NCBI GenBank assembly: GCA_026391675.1
Contig: JAPLDQ010000019.1
Location: forward strand, 1 to 64,000
Source of the DNA: Bacteroidota bacterium
GTDB taxonomy: Bacteria; Bacteroidota; Bacteroidia; Bacteroidales; JACABE01
Reading direction: 5' to 3'
Length of the DNA stretch: 64,000 bases
The translations under genes and the position numbers were made by a program. Positions 9,003 to 18,195 of the stretch are shown here, piece by piece; position 1 is the first letter of the stretch; each line of letters starts with the position of its first letter. The notes under the pieces are model-generated. The model was not told the origin of the DNA. It worked only from the letters and a program-made list of their open reading frames with translations, and made no database searches.

Positions 9003-12000
9003 CTATTTCGATAATACTAATTTATGAGTAAATGATTTATTATTCAGCATAATATTGCAGAAATACAAGCCATCAGCAAGTTTATTCCCTGAATTATCAC
9101 TGCCATCCCAGCTGAATGTATAACTACCTTTATCATAAACAACATTTGTTGTCAGATCTTTAATCAAGCGACCTGTAAAATCATAAATCAAAACAGATAG
9201 TTTACCTTTCTCATTGCTATTAATTGATATATTGGTTTTTAAACCAAATGGGTTGGGAAAACAACAGGATGTAAAATTGGTTTTTTCGTCAATTCCAATC
9301 TGACTTAGCACTGATAAATTTACAGGAATAATTCTTTGTGAAATAAAATTCTCATATACAACGAGCTGGCAGTTATAATTACCCGGCTGTAATTGTGTGG
9401 CATCAAATTGAATTACTATTTTCTGATTTTCATTTTTATATATACCGCCTGCTATTAAATCAGTTGAGGCCCATGGTACAGATAAGGAATTATTTAACTG
9501 TAAGTTATTGGTAAATAAAACCAGACCATTACCGGCATTACTGATATTAACAATAGCAGTATCCATGGTATTAACAAACATGGTTTTATTAATGCTTAAA
9601 GGGAAATAGTTAAGATTTGGTGCTGCATCGCCAAATAAAGGAAAAACAATATTATCAACCCAGCCACAATCAGCGCCTGTATTAACAGAATTATCTTTTA
9701 CATAAGCCCATTTAAAAGTATGTGTGCCGGTAGTAACAGGAAATATTTCCTGCGACCAGTTAATTTCACCATCCCACCTGCTCTTTTCAACCCCGTCAAT
9801 ATAAAATGCCAGATAATCATAATTATGGTTGGTATTATCTCTTTCGCAGGAAACTTTTTTATAGAACTTTATATTCCCATCCGCCAAAATATATTGATTT
9901 ATTGCAAAAAATGAATTCTGACTATGGGTAATTTTACCTGATTTAGCCGAATAGTTTCCCTGATATTTCAAACTGTCTGAAGTAAACCAGTTTAAGTTGC
10001 CTCCCAGCGTCCAGTTATATTTTGTAAAATTATTTGTTTCAAAATCTTCCATAACTTCACCTAATTGTATATAGAAGAAGGTTATATATTTATAATTATT
10101 ACTGCCTGTTATTTTGGCAGTTAACACGATTAAGTGATTAGCCGGAATATTAGCAGCGGTAGTAATAATAAAGAAAGCATTTTTTGATGAAAAAGCTTTG
10201 ATTGTATCAATATTGGCAAACGAAGGATTTAAAGAAACATAAGGATCGGATGTACTTAGCTCAAGATGAAGATTTGTTGCAGTTGCAGCACCTATATTTT
10301 TTATTTGTAATAATAATGATGCCGTTTCATTGGGTTCAAGTACATTATTATTTCCATCATATATTGTAACAGTACCGGTTTGGAGGTTAAATGAGTTTAC
10401 TCTTAACGAAAGCCCTCTTGCAAAAGTATCAGTTACTGAAATTACATTGCCCAGTAAATCAATATAATGTCCGTCCATTACATTTTGTTTTACAACAAAC
10501 CGGGCAGCATTGCTGATAATTACACTGTCATTGGCCAGTATATTACCGATAACAGCCGAAGAATCAAGCATCATTATATTTGTATCCTGCGAATGACAAA
10601 TAAATTTTGCATTATTTATAGTTGTATTTCCGATATTTTTTAATTTAACTGTAACTTTAACTGTATCTCCTGCATTTACAAGACTATCACCACCGGCATT
10701 TATCGAATAATCAAATAATAATCCATAGGTTTTAAACACTATGCTTTTAATGGATGACAGATTATTATTGTCTGTTACCCTGAATTTGATGGAAGTATTA
10801 TAATATCTTTGAGGTGTTGCTGAAAACAGGCCTGTTTCAGTAAAATCCATATTATCCGGATAGTCAGGTGGAGTAAGTATAAGTTTTTTATCAGTAGTGT
10901 TTGTAGTAAAGCTATTGGTTAAAGTAGCATACTGATAATTTGTAACATCCCCGCCGGATAATGCTGACAACCAATTTCCTGTTAAATTTATTGCGCCATA
11001 ATAAATCTCAATTTTACCGCTTGAGTATATTTTCAGGGCAACATTAACTGATGAGGAGGATTGTCCGTTTACACCTGCTTTCCATATAATGGTTGATGAA
11101 TTGGCATTGGTTTCATAGGTAACGTTTTGTCCTGTTCCATAAACTAAATCAGCGTAAAAAGCAGCTATCATCTTATGACTTCTGAAAAGTAAATCTGCAT
11201 CAATCAGATAAGGAAAAGTATATAAAGAGTTATCAAATTTAATATATCCATCGGCATAAATATAAATCTGATTATATGTTTTCCCAAAATATGGAAAATT
11301 AAAGTTAAGATTTTGTAATACATATCCGCTATTACCGGTATTTAAAACCTGAGTTGCTGCATTAGGAAAACTAACATTTGAAATCGATTCAGAATAATCC
11401 ATTTTTAAAGCCCATTTATAAGGAGGCGTTCCGGCAGAGGCATTTAATTGATGAGAATAAGGTGTATAAATTTTGGCATTCATACTATCATTTATTATAT
11501 CTAATTTATTAAATGTCACCGTTTTTGTTAAAGCAAAGCGCGTTGTATCATTATTTGTCAGAATTATATTTGTAGACGGATAAACCGTTTCATTAACACC
11601 AGATGTATAATCTATCACAGAAAAAGAATTTAATTGTCCACCACCAATACTTGTAGGATCTTTTTCAATTACTTCAAGAAAATATTTTGATGGAAGTGCT
11701 GAAGAAACATAACTTAATAATGGGGAAATATCCAGTCCAAATTCGATATTCTGAGCTATATCAGTTGTATCGCCCTGCATTGGGATACTTCCTCCCTGAT
11801 AATTAAAAATAGGATACTCCATCCTGATATCAGGAGAAGTTGCATTTGTATTTTGACTTACGCCAACAATAACTTTAATTTGAAATCTCCTGTTATGCTT
11901 TAAATTAATTTTCATCGTCATTAAAGGATCATCAGTTGTTTTTGCTTTAATAACATAAACCGATGAATTCCATATTCCATAATTAGCTCCATCAGCAAGC

Positions 12001-12983
12001 GATTTGTACATCATATAAGCAAAGCCTCCATTTCCCCAACCTGGGCCTGAATAGCCATTTATAATTTTAAAACCACCAATTTCCCAATCTCTTACATCAA
12101 CCACACCATCTCCATTAATATCTATATTATTGGTATAAAGTCCGTCACCATTATAATCGAATCTTATAGAATCATTATATCCCATTATTGTCCAGGCATG
12201 TGAAGGACTGGTACCCCAAGTGGATACTAAAGCCTTTCCTGCTTCAGGTGTTCCTGCCGGCAAAAATGATCCCGGAGGTGAACAGTATTGAGCATACATA
12301 GCAGCAACCCCACCTGTAGCACTGCCTTCCAAATGATCATATAACCATGTTTTAAGAATTCTTATACCTTCCGGACTATCACACCTGATAGAATAGACTC
12401 CGGATAAACGGTTCTTCATTCCATTATAATATTTTGCATACCCCGTCATCCAGCGTTTTTCACCTCCGGTATTTAATGCGCCACCATAATCAACAACGTT
12501 TGGAGTTCCGCAGGTGCGGGTAATTTCCCATGAATCGAAAAAACTAGCTCCATTATAATTATATGCACCATTAAGAAAATTCCATGAGAAATGAGAAGGA
12601 TATTGATTTGCTGCTATTTGTGAGCTCAAATTTCTTAGCCTGTTAACTTCATAAGTAAACACAAAGGCTTGCCCGGCAATTTGTCCGCATTCGTAACCAC
12701 TTTGCGATGTTACGGGACGAAAGTACATTAACGTTGAATTATCAACTGAAAACGGTAGTTGCACAGCATTTGGCGATTTATATAACTGTGGAACTTCAAG
12801 TTGTGGAATATTCGATAACCTGATTGAATCCATTTTACTCAGCCCTTTGAACAATCCTTCTTCACCGCTTGTATACAACTGATCAGCGGAAGTTGCATTA
12901 ATTTGTGAATTTGAAACTATAGGAGAAAGTAAAGAAAGTATTATACAAAATAAGGTAAAAGCTATCTTCATGATATGACTCAT
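9003..12983 (-). CDS. T9SS-exported papain-like multidomain protein
   Basis: A 1326-residue exported protein. A signal peptide covers about residues 5-27; ATGs at 12983 and 12971 (MKIAFTLF) are both possible starts. Residues about 75-350 form a papain-fold domain with a Cys region (SQSGYECGQIAGQAF), a His (SPSHAWTIMGYND) and an Asn/Gly-rich region (INGYSGPGWGNGGFAYM). A calcium-binding-like loop, YNGDGLYTNNIDINGDGVVD, is inserted before the Asn. Long beta-sandwich and adhesin-like regions follow. The last 75 residues form a type A T9SS sorting domain (FPNPFGLKTNI, DGLYFCNIML, KLVLSK). It is probably cell-surface or secreted, and directly followed by the MBOAT/AlgJ pair. Whether it is an active protease is an inference. 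Confidence 0.88.
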   Translation of the reverse strand: MSHIMKIAFTLFCIILSLLSPIVSNSQINATSADQLYTSGEEGLFKGLSKMDSIRLSNIPQLEVPQLYKSPNAVQLPFSVDNSTLMYFRPVTSQSGYECGQIAGQAFVFTYEVNRLRNLSSQIAANQYPSHFSWNFLNGAYNYNGASFFDSWEITRTCGTPNVVDYGGALNTGGEKRWMTGYAKYYNGMKNRLSGVYSIRCDSPEGIRILKTWLYDHLEGSATGGVAAMYAQYCSPPGSFLPAGTPEAGKALVSTWGTSPSHAWTIMGYNDSIRFDYNGDGLYTNNIDINGDGVVDVRDWEIGGFKIINGYSGPGWGNGGFAYMMYKSLADGANYGIWNSSVYVIKAKTTDDPLMTMKINLKHNRRFQIKVIVGVSQNTNATSPDIRMEYPIFNYQGGSIPMQGDTTDIAQNIEFGLDISPLLSYVSSALPSKYFLEVIEKDPTSIGGGQLNSFSVIDYTSGVNETVYPSTNIILTNNDTTRFALTKTVTFNKLDIINDSMNAKIYTPYSHQLNASAGTPPYKWALKMDYSESISNVSFPNAATQVLNTGNSGYVLQNLNFNFPYFGKTYNQIYIYADGYIKFDNSLYTFPYLIDADLLFRSHKMIAAFYADLVYGTGQNVTYETNANSSTIIWKAGVNGQSSSSVNVALKIYSSGKIEIYYGAINLTGNWLSALSGGDVTNYQYATLTNSFTTNTTDKKLILTPPDYPDNMDFTETGLFSATPQRYYNTSIKFRVTDNNNLSSIKSIVFKTYGLLFDYSINAGGDSLVNAGDTVKVTVKLKNIGNTTINNAKFICHSQDTNIMMLDSSAVIGNILANDSVIISNAARFVVKQNVMDGHYIDLLGNVISVTDTFARGLSLRVNSFNLQTGTVTIYDGNNNVLEPNETASLLLQIKNIGAATATNLHLELSTSDPYVSLNPSFANIDTIKAFSSKNAFFIITTAANIPANHLIVLTAKITGSNNYKYITFFYIQLGEVMEDFETNNFTKYNWTLGGNLNWFTSDSLKYQGNYSAKSGKITHSQNSFFAINQYILADGNIKFYKKVSCERDNTNHNYDYLAFYIDGVEKSRWDGEINWSQEIFPVTTGTHTFKWAYVKDNSVNTGADCGWVDNIVFPLFGDAAPNLNYFPLSINKTMFVNTMDTAIVNISNAGNGLVLFTNNLQLNNSLSVPWASTDLIAGGIYKNENQKIVIQFDATQLQPGNYNCQLVVYENFISQRIIPVNLSVLSQIGIDEKTNFTSCCFPNPFGLKTNISINSNEKGKLSVLIYDFTGRLIKDLTTNVVYDKGSYTFSWDGSDNSGNKLADGLYFCNIMLNNKSFTHKLVLSK

Positions 12984-13040
12984 TTTAATTTACACCAACA
13001 AATTTAGCACAAATTAAATAACTGATTCATAAAAAAGCAA

Positions 13041-13799
13041 TTATATTTCAAAAATATTATCTGGATATTTAATTTCTGTTAAAAATAATGCTTTTGCAGG
13101 TACTGACCATCCTGCTTCAGAACGATTTTTACTTTCAATAATCTGCTTAAAATCATCCAGTGAGATTTTATTAAACCCAATTTCCAACAATGTACCAACA
13201 ATAGCCCTCACCATATTTCTCAGAAAGCGGTCAGCTGTAATACTAAAGATTAATTTATCCTCTTCATGCAGCCAAAATGCAGAATATATTTTACAATTAT
13301 TTGTTTTAGTTTGTGTATTTGATTTTGAGAATGAAGAAAAATCGGTATAATCCATTAATAAACTTGCAGCTTCGTTCATTAAGTCAATATTTAAACTGCC
13401 ATATATTGTATAGCAATTATCAAAGTTAAAGATATCTTTTTTAAAACTGATGTAATAATTATAAGTTCTTGAAATTGCATCAAAGCGGGCATGAGCATGA
13501 TCTTTTACGGGAATAATATTATAGATTACAATATCCTCATTCAGGAATCCATTCAATTTATGTACTAATAAAGGAATGTCATCATTATTAAGCGGAGTAT
13601 GCAAATCGAAATGAGCATAATAATCTTTGGCATGTACGCCTGTGTCAGTTCTGCCGGCGCCACAAAGTTCAATTTCGGTTCTAAAAAACAAACTCAGGTT
13701 TTTATTTAAAACAGCCTGAATTGTTGGAGCATTATCCTGTAACTGCCAGCCATGATAGTTTTTCCCGTTATATGCAAAATGTAAGAAATATCTGCTCAT
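13041..13799 (-). CDS. truA: tRNA pseudouridine(38-40) synthase TruA
   Basis: A 252-residue enzyme that isomerises uridines 38-40 in the tRNA anticodon arm. The catalytic Asp lies in GAGRTDTGVHAKDYYAHFD, the hallmark of TruA; YNGKNYHGWQLQ at the N-terminus and RFLRNMVRAIVGTLLEIG near the C-terminus are the other conserved blocks. The length is normal for the family. It is transcribed with the thioredoxin-like gene 33 bp upstream, and the secreted protein gene follows 57 bp downstream. Confidence 0.96.
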   Translation of the reverse strand: MSRYFLHFAYNGKNYHGWQLQDNAPTIQAVLNKNLSLFFRTEIELCGAGRTDTGVHAKDYYAHFDLHTPLNNDDIPLLVHKLNGFLNEDIVIYNIIPVKDHAHARFDAISRTYNYYISFKKDIFNFDNCYTIYGSLNIDLMNEAASLLMDYTDFSSFSKSNTQTKTNNCKIYSAFWLHEEDKLIFSITADRFLRNMVRAIVGTLLEIGFNKISLDDFKQIIESKNRSEAGWSVPAKALFLTEIKYPDNIFEI

Positions 13800-13832
13800 T
13801 CTAATATTTTTCTATTGCTATTTTTTATTTTT

Positions 13833-14312
13833 CTATTTAAAAACATCCAGCAATGCCTTAAATTGCGGCAAATATTCCGAAACCGGGATATCAACATAAT
13901 TTGCAGTTGCTTTTACACTACCATTAACATCAAGAACAACAATCTGAGGAACTTTCCCTGAAGGATTATATTTTCTGACTAATTCTTTATTTTTTTTGAT
14001 TCTGCCGGGTGATAGTTTATTTGCTTTTGCATTAGGATAATCAACTGCCATCATTACAAAACTCTGTTTGCTGTATTCAGTAAAAGCTTGTGAATTTATA
14101 ATATTTTCGCGCATTTTTATGCAATTTGTACAAGTATCAGTCCCTGTAAAAAACAATAATACTGAAAGTTTTTTTTCCTTAGCAACAGACAAGGTTTTCT
14201 CAAAACTATCAAACCAGATTGAAGCGTTTGCTGATTTTTGCTGAGCCTCAGATTTAACAGCTAATGATAAAATGAATACTCCAAATATCAAAATAAAACT
14301 ATACTTTTTCAT
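13833..14312 (-). CDS. Exported thioredoxin-like protein
   Basis: About 159 residues from the chosen ATG at 14312 (MKKYSFILIFGVFILSLAV), which gives a signal peptide; the ORF track starts 10 codons earlier without such a sequence. The mature domain is thioredoxin-like: FFTGTDTCTNCIKMREN has a CxxC pair (CTNC), and GKVPQIVVLDVNG carries the cis-Pro loop. It resembles periplasmic thioredoxin_7/DsbD-gamma-like proteins that act on disulfides. It is the first gene of the minus-strand cluster and divergent from the hydrogenase operon. Confidence 0.82.
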   Translation of the reverse strand: MKKYSFILIFGVFILSLAVKSEAQQKSANASIWFDSFEKTLSVAKEKKLSVLLFFTGTDTCTNCIKMRENIINSQAFTEYSKQSFVMMAVDYPNAKANKLSPGRIKKNKELVRKYNPSGKVPQIVVLDVNGSVKATANYVDIPVSEYLPQFKALLDVFK

Positions 14313-14479
14313 TTCAATCCCATTTTTTTGACAAAAATACATATTTGATGATAAAAAAATATTTTTATTTTATAAAAAATTATTTAAAATATTTTTATAA
14401 TATCTTGATTATTAAATTATTATAAATTATTCTTATTTAGAATAATTATAAATTTATTATTTAAAAAAATATTTCATAA

Positions 14480-14497
14480 TTGTTATTTGATTAACAA
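14480..14497. promoter_or_regulatory. Rex-like operator 1 (TTGTTA-N6-TAACAA)
   Basis: TTGTTATTTGATTAACAA differs by one base from the Rex consensus of clostridia and relatives, TTGTTAA-N4-TTAACAA. It overlaps the -33 TTTG of the hydrogenase promoter, so bound repressor would block RNA polymerase. Rex senses the NADH/NAD+ ratio. No rex gene lies in the window. Confidence 0.62.
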
Positions 14498-14515
14498 TAA
14501 AAAATATTAATTTTG
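14486..14515 (+). promoter_or_regulatory. Promoter of the hydrogenase operon (TTTG-N18-TAATTTTG)
   Basis: The -33 element TTTG (14486-14489) and -7 element TAATTTTG (14508-14515) are separated by 18 bp, close to the Bacteroidota sigma-ABfr consensus TTTG/TAnnTTTG. It lies about 65 bp before the first ATG. Confidence 0.65.
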
Positions 14516-14524
14516 CCACACGAA

Positions 14525-14542
14525 TTGTTAATCAATTAACAA
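14525..14542. promoter_or_regulatory. Rex-like operator 2, perfect palindrome
   Basis: TTGTTAATCAATTAACAA matches TTGTTAA-N4-TTAACAA exactly. It lies just downstream of the predicted transcription start, 45 bp (centre to centre) from operator 1. Placed with operator 1 it brackets the -7 box. Confidence 0.7.
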
Positions 14543-14580
14543 CAAAATTAATCATATTAATACAAAATTTGGAGGATAAT

Positions 14581-15051
14581 ATGTCTAATATCGAAACATT
14601 AGTCAAAACATTAGTTGAAAAACATGGCAAAACGAGAAACAGTTTAATGCCTGTTTTACAAGGTATTGTAAAAGAAGAAAGATTTCTTTCAGAAGAAGCT
14701 ATGATTTCAGTTGCATGTGAATTAGATTTGTCTGCTGCTGAAGTTTATGGTACAGCTTCATTTTATACTTTTCTTGATACAGTTCCAAGGGGAAAAAATG
14801 TAGTTAGAATTTGTAAAACGATTTCTTGCCACATGAAAGGGAAAGATGAAATAATTGAGGCTTTGGAAAATGCTTTAAAAGTTAAAGTTGGAGAAACCAC
14901 AAGTGATAAAAAATTCACTTTACTTACAGCCAATTGCTTAGGATGGTGCCATAAAGGACCTGTTATGCTGGTAAATGATGCTGTTTATCCTGAAATCACT
15001 CCTCAAAAAGCAATTGAAGTTATTGAGGACTATGTTAAAAATACGAAGTAA
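14581..15051 (+). CDS. hydC: NADH-dependent hydrogenase subunit HydC-like (NuoE family, [2Fe-2S])
   Basis: A 156-residue thioredoxin-like ferredoxin of the NuoE/HydC family. The four [2Fe-2S] ligands are seen as CKTISC near residue 82 and CLGWC near residue 122. The ORF track begins at a TTG at 14569, but the ATG at 14581 is preceded by a strong GGAGG at 14571-14575, rare in this phylum, and fits the family N-terminus. HydC passes electrons between the flavin subunit and the hydrogenase in electron-bifurcating or NADH-linked [FeFe] hydrogenases. It is the first gene of the operon, with the flavin subunit starting 21 bp after its stop. Confidence 0.9.
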   Translation: MSNIETLVKTLVEKHGKTRNSLMPVLQGIVKEERFLSEEAMISVACELDLSAAEVYGTASFYTFLDTVPRGKNVVRICKTISCHMKGKDEIIEALENALKVKVGETTSDKKFTLLTANCLGWCHKGPVMLVNDAVYPEITPQKAIEVIEDYVKNTK

Positions 15052-15072
15052 TAAAATTTAAAGATTAAAATT

Positions 15073-16242
15073 ATGGAAAATAAAGTCTTAAAAAGAGTTG
15101 ATTATATATTTCAGGAATCCAGTGTTGTTGAGGTTATAGAATTAATTACCAAAACATTTAAAAAGACTCCGGATGATATCATTTTAGATGTGATAGATTC
15201 AGGCCTTAGAGGAAGAGGAGGTGCCGGTTTCCCAACTGGTTTAAAATGGAGATTTGCAAAAAATGAAGACAGTCCTGTAAAATATGTTATCTGTAATGCA
15301 GATGAAGGTGAACCAGGAACATTTAAAGACAGAGAAATACTCGAAACTGTTGCCAGTAAAGTATTAGCAGGAATGTGTATTTGTGGTCATTCAATCGGAG
15401 CTAAAGAAGGTTTTATCTATTTAAGAGGTGAATATAATTATTTACTGCCTCATTTAAGTAAAGTAACTGATGATTTTAATAATCAATTGAAAACAAAAAA
15501 TATTGATTTTACAGTTTATATTAAATCTGGCAGCGGTGCTTATATTTGTGGAGAAGAAAGCGCTTTATTTGAATCAATGGAAGGTAAACGTGGTGAACCG
15601 AGAAATAAACCACCCTACCCTACTATTTCAGGATATAACGCCAAACCAACAGTTATAAATAATGTTGAAACACTTGTTTATGCATACATGATTTGCAAAA
15701 TGGGTGTAGAAAAATTCAAAGAATTAGGAACAAAAGATTCAAGAGGAAGCAAAGTATTTTCTGTATCAGGAGATACTCCAAATGCTGGAATTTTTGAACT
15801 GGAATTAGGAATGCCGTTAAAAGATTTCGTACAGGATTTCGGTGATGGTGATACTAAAGCCGTTCAGGTGGGTGGTGCTTCTGGACATTGTGTTCCCCGC
15901 AAACACTTTAACGAAACAATTATCGGTTTTGAAGGTATTCCTACCGGAGGTTCAATGATGATTTTCAACAGTTCCCGTTCAATGTACAATGTATTACACG
16001 ATTATCTTGAATTTTTTACCGAAGAATCCTGTGGACAATGTACACCATGCAGAGTTGGCTGTCAGCAATTATTAAAAGGAATTGAAGCTGTAAAAAAAGG
16101 TGAAAGAAAGCCTCAATATCTTGATGAATTAAAAAAATTATCTGCTACTATGAAAGTTGCTGCTAAATGCGGATTAGGACAATCTGTAGCAAATCCTTTT
16201 AATTCAATTATTGATAATTTCAGGGAAGAAATCATTTATTAA
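15073..16242 (+). CDS. hydB: NADH-dependent hydrogenase flavin subunit HydB-like (NuoF family)
   Basis: A 389-residue NuoF-type subunit that binds NAD(H), FMN and one [4Fe-4S] cluster. The FMN/NAD glycine-rich signature is SGLRGRGGAGFPTGLKW, with NADEGEPGTFKDRE and GSGAYICGEESALFESMEG following. The cluster ligands are ESCGQCTPCRVGC plus a Cys near residue 365 (KCGLGQ). Classical bifurcating HydB proteins are about 600 residues, with an extra N-terminal [2Fe-2S] domain and a C-terminal double [4Fe-4S] domain; both are absent here. It sits between hydC and hydA. Confidence 0.92.
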   Translation: MENKVLKRVDYIFQESSVVEVIELITKTFKKTPDDIILDVIDSGLRGRGGAGFPTGLKWRFAKNEDSPVKYVICNADEGEPGTFKDREILETVASKVLAGMCICGHSIGAKEGFIYLRGEYNYLLPHLSKVTDDFNNQLKTKNIDFTVYIKSGSGAYICGEESALFESMEGKRGEPRNKPPYPTISGYNAKPTVINNVETLVYAYMICKMGVEKFKELGTKDSRGSKVFSVSGDTPNAGIFELELGMPLKDFVQDFGDGDTKAVQVGGASGHCVPRKHFNETIIGFEGIPTGGSMMIFNSSRSMYNVLHDYLEFFTEESCGQCTPCRVGCQQLLKGIEAVKKGERKPQYLDELKKLSATMKVAAKCGLGQSVANPFNSIIDNFREEIIY

Positions 16243-16274
16243 TAATATTTGAAAACATTTTAAAAAATAGAAAA

Positions 16275-18065
16275 ATGAACGAATTTTTAGTAAATTTAAA
16301 AATCAACAATATACCAGTATCTGTAAAAGAAGGAACAACCATTTTAGATGCTGCTAAAATACTTAACTTTAAAATACCCACCCTTTGTAATCATCCTGAT
16401 TTAACAGTTGCCGGTAATTGCCGTGTATGCGTTGTTGAAGTAGAAGGCTCAAGATTACTTTCAGCATCATGTGCTACACCAGTTTCTGAAGGAATGGAAG
16501 TATATACAAATAGTGAAAAAGTAAGAACAGCCCGTAAACATGTTATTGAATTATTACTTTCAGAACATAATGCAGATTGTACCAAATGTTTCAAAAACGG
16601 ACATTGCGAATTACAGGATTTAGCTTCTGAATACCGTATTGGAGACCATGTATTTATTGATATGGTTAAAGACAGAAGTAAATTAGCTGATATGTCTTCT
16701 CCATCAATAGCTAAAGATGACAGTAAATGTATCCGTTGCCAGCGTTGTGTAAGAACCTGTGAAGAATTACAGTCAGTTAGCGCATTAGCAGTTATCAATA
16801 AAGGTGATCATCAAAAGATATCTACTTTTATGAATAAACCTATGGACGATGTTGTTTGCACCAATTGCGGACAATGTATAAACCGCTGTCCTACCGGAGC
16901 ACTTACTGAAAGAACTTATCTGGAAGAAGTTTGGAATGCTATCAATAATCCATCAAAACATGTAGTTGTTCAAACAGCGCCTGCAGTTCGTATTGGATTA
17001 GGTGAAGATTTAGGTTATAAACCGGGTGAAAGAGTTACAGGTAAAATGGTTGCTGCTTTAAAACACATTGGGTTTGATTCAGTATTGGATACAGATTTTA
17101 CTGCTGACTTAACCATTATGGAAGAAGGTACAGAATTACTTACACGCTTGAAAAAAGCTTTGGTTGAAGGTGAAAAAGTAGCTTTACCTATGATGACTTC
17201 ATGTTCACCGGGTTGGATTAAATTCCAGGAACATATGTTCCCGGATTTATTGAATAATTTATCTACCTGCAAATCTCCACAACAGATGTTTGGTGCATTG
17301 GCAAAAACATATTATGCACGTAAAAAAGGTATAGATCCTAAAAATATGGTATCTGTTTCAATTATGCCTTGTACTGCAAAGAAATTTGAATGCAACAGAC
17401 CAGAAATGCGCGACAGTGGTTATCAGGATGTAGATTATGTTCTTACAACCCGAGAACTGGCCATGATGGTTAAACAAGCAGGTATTGATTTCATGAAACT
17501 GGATGATGAGCATTATGACAGCATAATGGGCGAAGGTACAGGAGCAGCTGTTATTTTTGGAGCAACAGGTGGTGTTATGGAAGCAGCACTTCGTACAGCC
17601 TATGAAATTGTAACCGGGCGTGAAGTTCCGTTTAAAAACCTTAATATCATGCCGGTTAGAGGTTTCGAAGGTATTAAGGAAGCCAAAGTATTGATAAATG
17701 ATGTTAAACCTGAATGGAAATTCTTAGAAGGTGTTGAATTAAGTGTTGCAATAGCTCATGGTTTACACAATGCAAATGAATTAATGAAAGCCGTAAGAGA
17801 AGGCAAAGTAGTTTATCATTTTATTGAAGTAATGGGCTGTCCTGGTGGATGCTTAGGTGGTGGTGGACAACCAATTCCTACCAGCCCTGAAATCCGTCAA
17901 AAACGTGCAAGTGCAATTTATGCTGAAGACGAAGGATTACCATTAAGAAAATCACATTTAAATCCTGAAGTTGCCTTAATTTACAAAGAATTTTTAGGTG
18001 AGCCTTTAGGTCATAAATCACATGATTTATTACATACTCATTATAAAGTTCGTAAAAGATACTAA
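16275..18065 (+). CDS. hydA: [FeFe] hydrogenase catalytic subunit HydA
   Basis: A 596-residue soluble hydrogenase that interconverts H2 with protons and electrons. Domains in order: N-terminal [2Fe-2S] (CNHPDLTVAGNCRVC), a His-Cys3 cluster region (HNADCTKCFKNGHC), two [4Fe-4S] ferredoxin motifs (CIRCQRCVRTC and CTNCGQCINRC), and the H-cluster domain with all three signatures: TSCSPGWIKF, MPCTAKKFE and MGCPGGCLGGGGQP. A small-subunit-like tail is fused at the end (LIYKEFLGEPLGHKSHDLLH). This is the M3 arrangement found in trimeric NAD(P)-linked enzymes. Maturases HydEFG are not in the window and must be elsewhere. Confidence 0.97.
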   Translation: MNEFLVNLKINNIPVSVKEGTTILDAAKILNFKIPTLCNHPDLTVAGNCRVCVVEVEGSRLLSASCATPVSEGMEVYTNSEKVRTARKHVIELLLSEHNADCTKCFKNGHCELQDLASEYRIGDHVFIDMVKDRSKLADMSSPSIAKDDSKCIRCQRCVRTCEELQSVSALAVINKGDHQKISTFMNKPMDDVVCTNCGQCINRCPTGALTERTYLEEVWNAINNPSKHVVVQTAPAVRIGLGEDLGYKPGERVTGKMVAALKHIGFDSVLDTDFTADLTIMEEGTELLTRLKKALVEGEKVALPMMTSCSPGWIKFQEHMFPDLLNNLSTCKSPQQMFGALAKTYYARKKGIDPKNMVSVSIMPCTAKKFECNRPEMRDSGYQDVDYVLTTRELAMMVKQAGIDFMKLDDEHYDSIMGEGTGAAVIFGATGGVMEAALRTAYEIVTGREVPFKNLNIMPVRGFEGIKEAKVLINDVKPEWKFLEGVELSVAIAHGLHNANELMKAVREGKVVYHFIEVMGCPGGCLGGGGQPIPTSPEIRQKRASAIYAEDEGLPLRKSHLNPEVALIYKEFLGEPLGHKSHDLLHTHYKVRKRY

Positions 18066-18072
18066 ACATATT

Positions 18073-18111
18073 ATTGAGAAAGACGGGTATTTTTATACTG
18101 TCTTTCTCAAT
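18073..18111 (+). terminator. Hairpin after hydA
   Basis: A perfect 12-bp stem (ATTGAGAAAGAC / GTCTTTCTCAAT) with a 15-nt loop starts 7 bp after the hydA stop. The T-tract is weak, so it may need help or mainly protect the mRNA 3' end. Confidence 0.65.
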
Positions 18112-18118
18112 TACCTTA

Positions 18119-18147
18119 TTATTGCTGAGTTCGGCAATAAATTTTTC
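18119..18147 (+). terminator. Second hairpin with T-run downstream of hydA
   Basis: The stem TTATTGC / GCAATAA is followed by ATTTTTCT, which looks like a short intrinsic terminator. Confidence 0.5.
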
Positions 18148-18160
18148 TCCTTCTTTGTTT

Positions 18161-18194
18161 AAAGTCCTGAATATTTATTATTTAGGACTTTTTA
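18161..18194. terminator. Bidirectional terminator between hydA and the DUF1338 gene
   Basis: The stem AAAGTCCT / AGGACTTT (18161-18168 and 18184-18191) has A-rich and T-rich flanks, so it can work in both directions between the convergent genes. Confidence 0.55.
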
Positions 18195-18195
18195 C

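Larger units (their letters stand above)
14343..14580. other. AT-rich divergent control region before the hydrogenase operon
   Basis: This 238-bp spacer separates the divergent thioredoxin-like gene and the hydrogenase operon. It holds the promoter and two Rex-like palindromes listed separately. The remainder (14343-14470) is almost pure A/T with no ORF. Confidence 0.6.
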
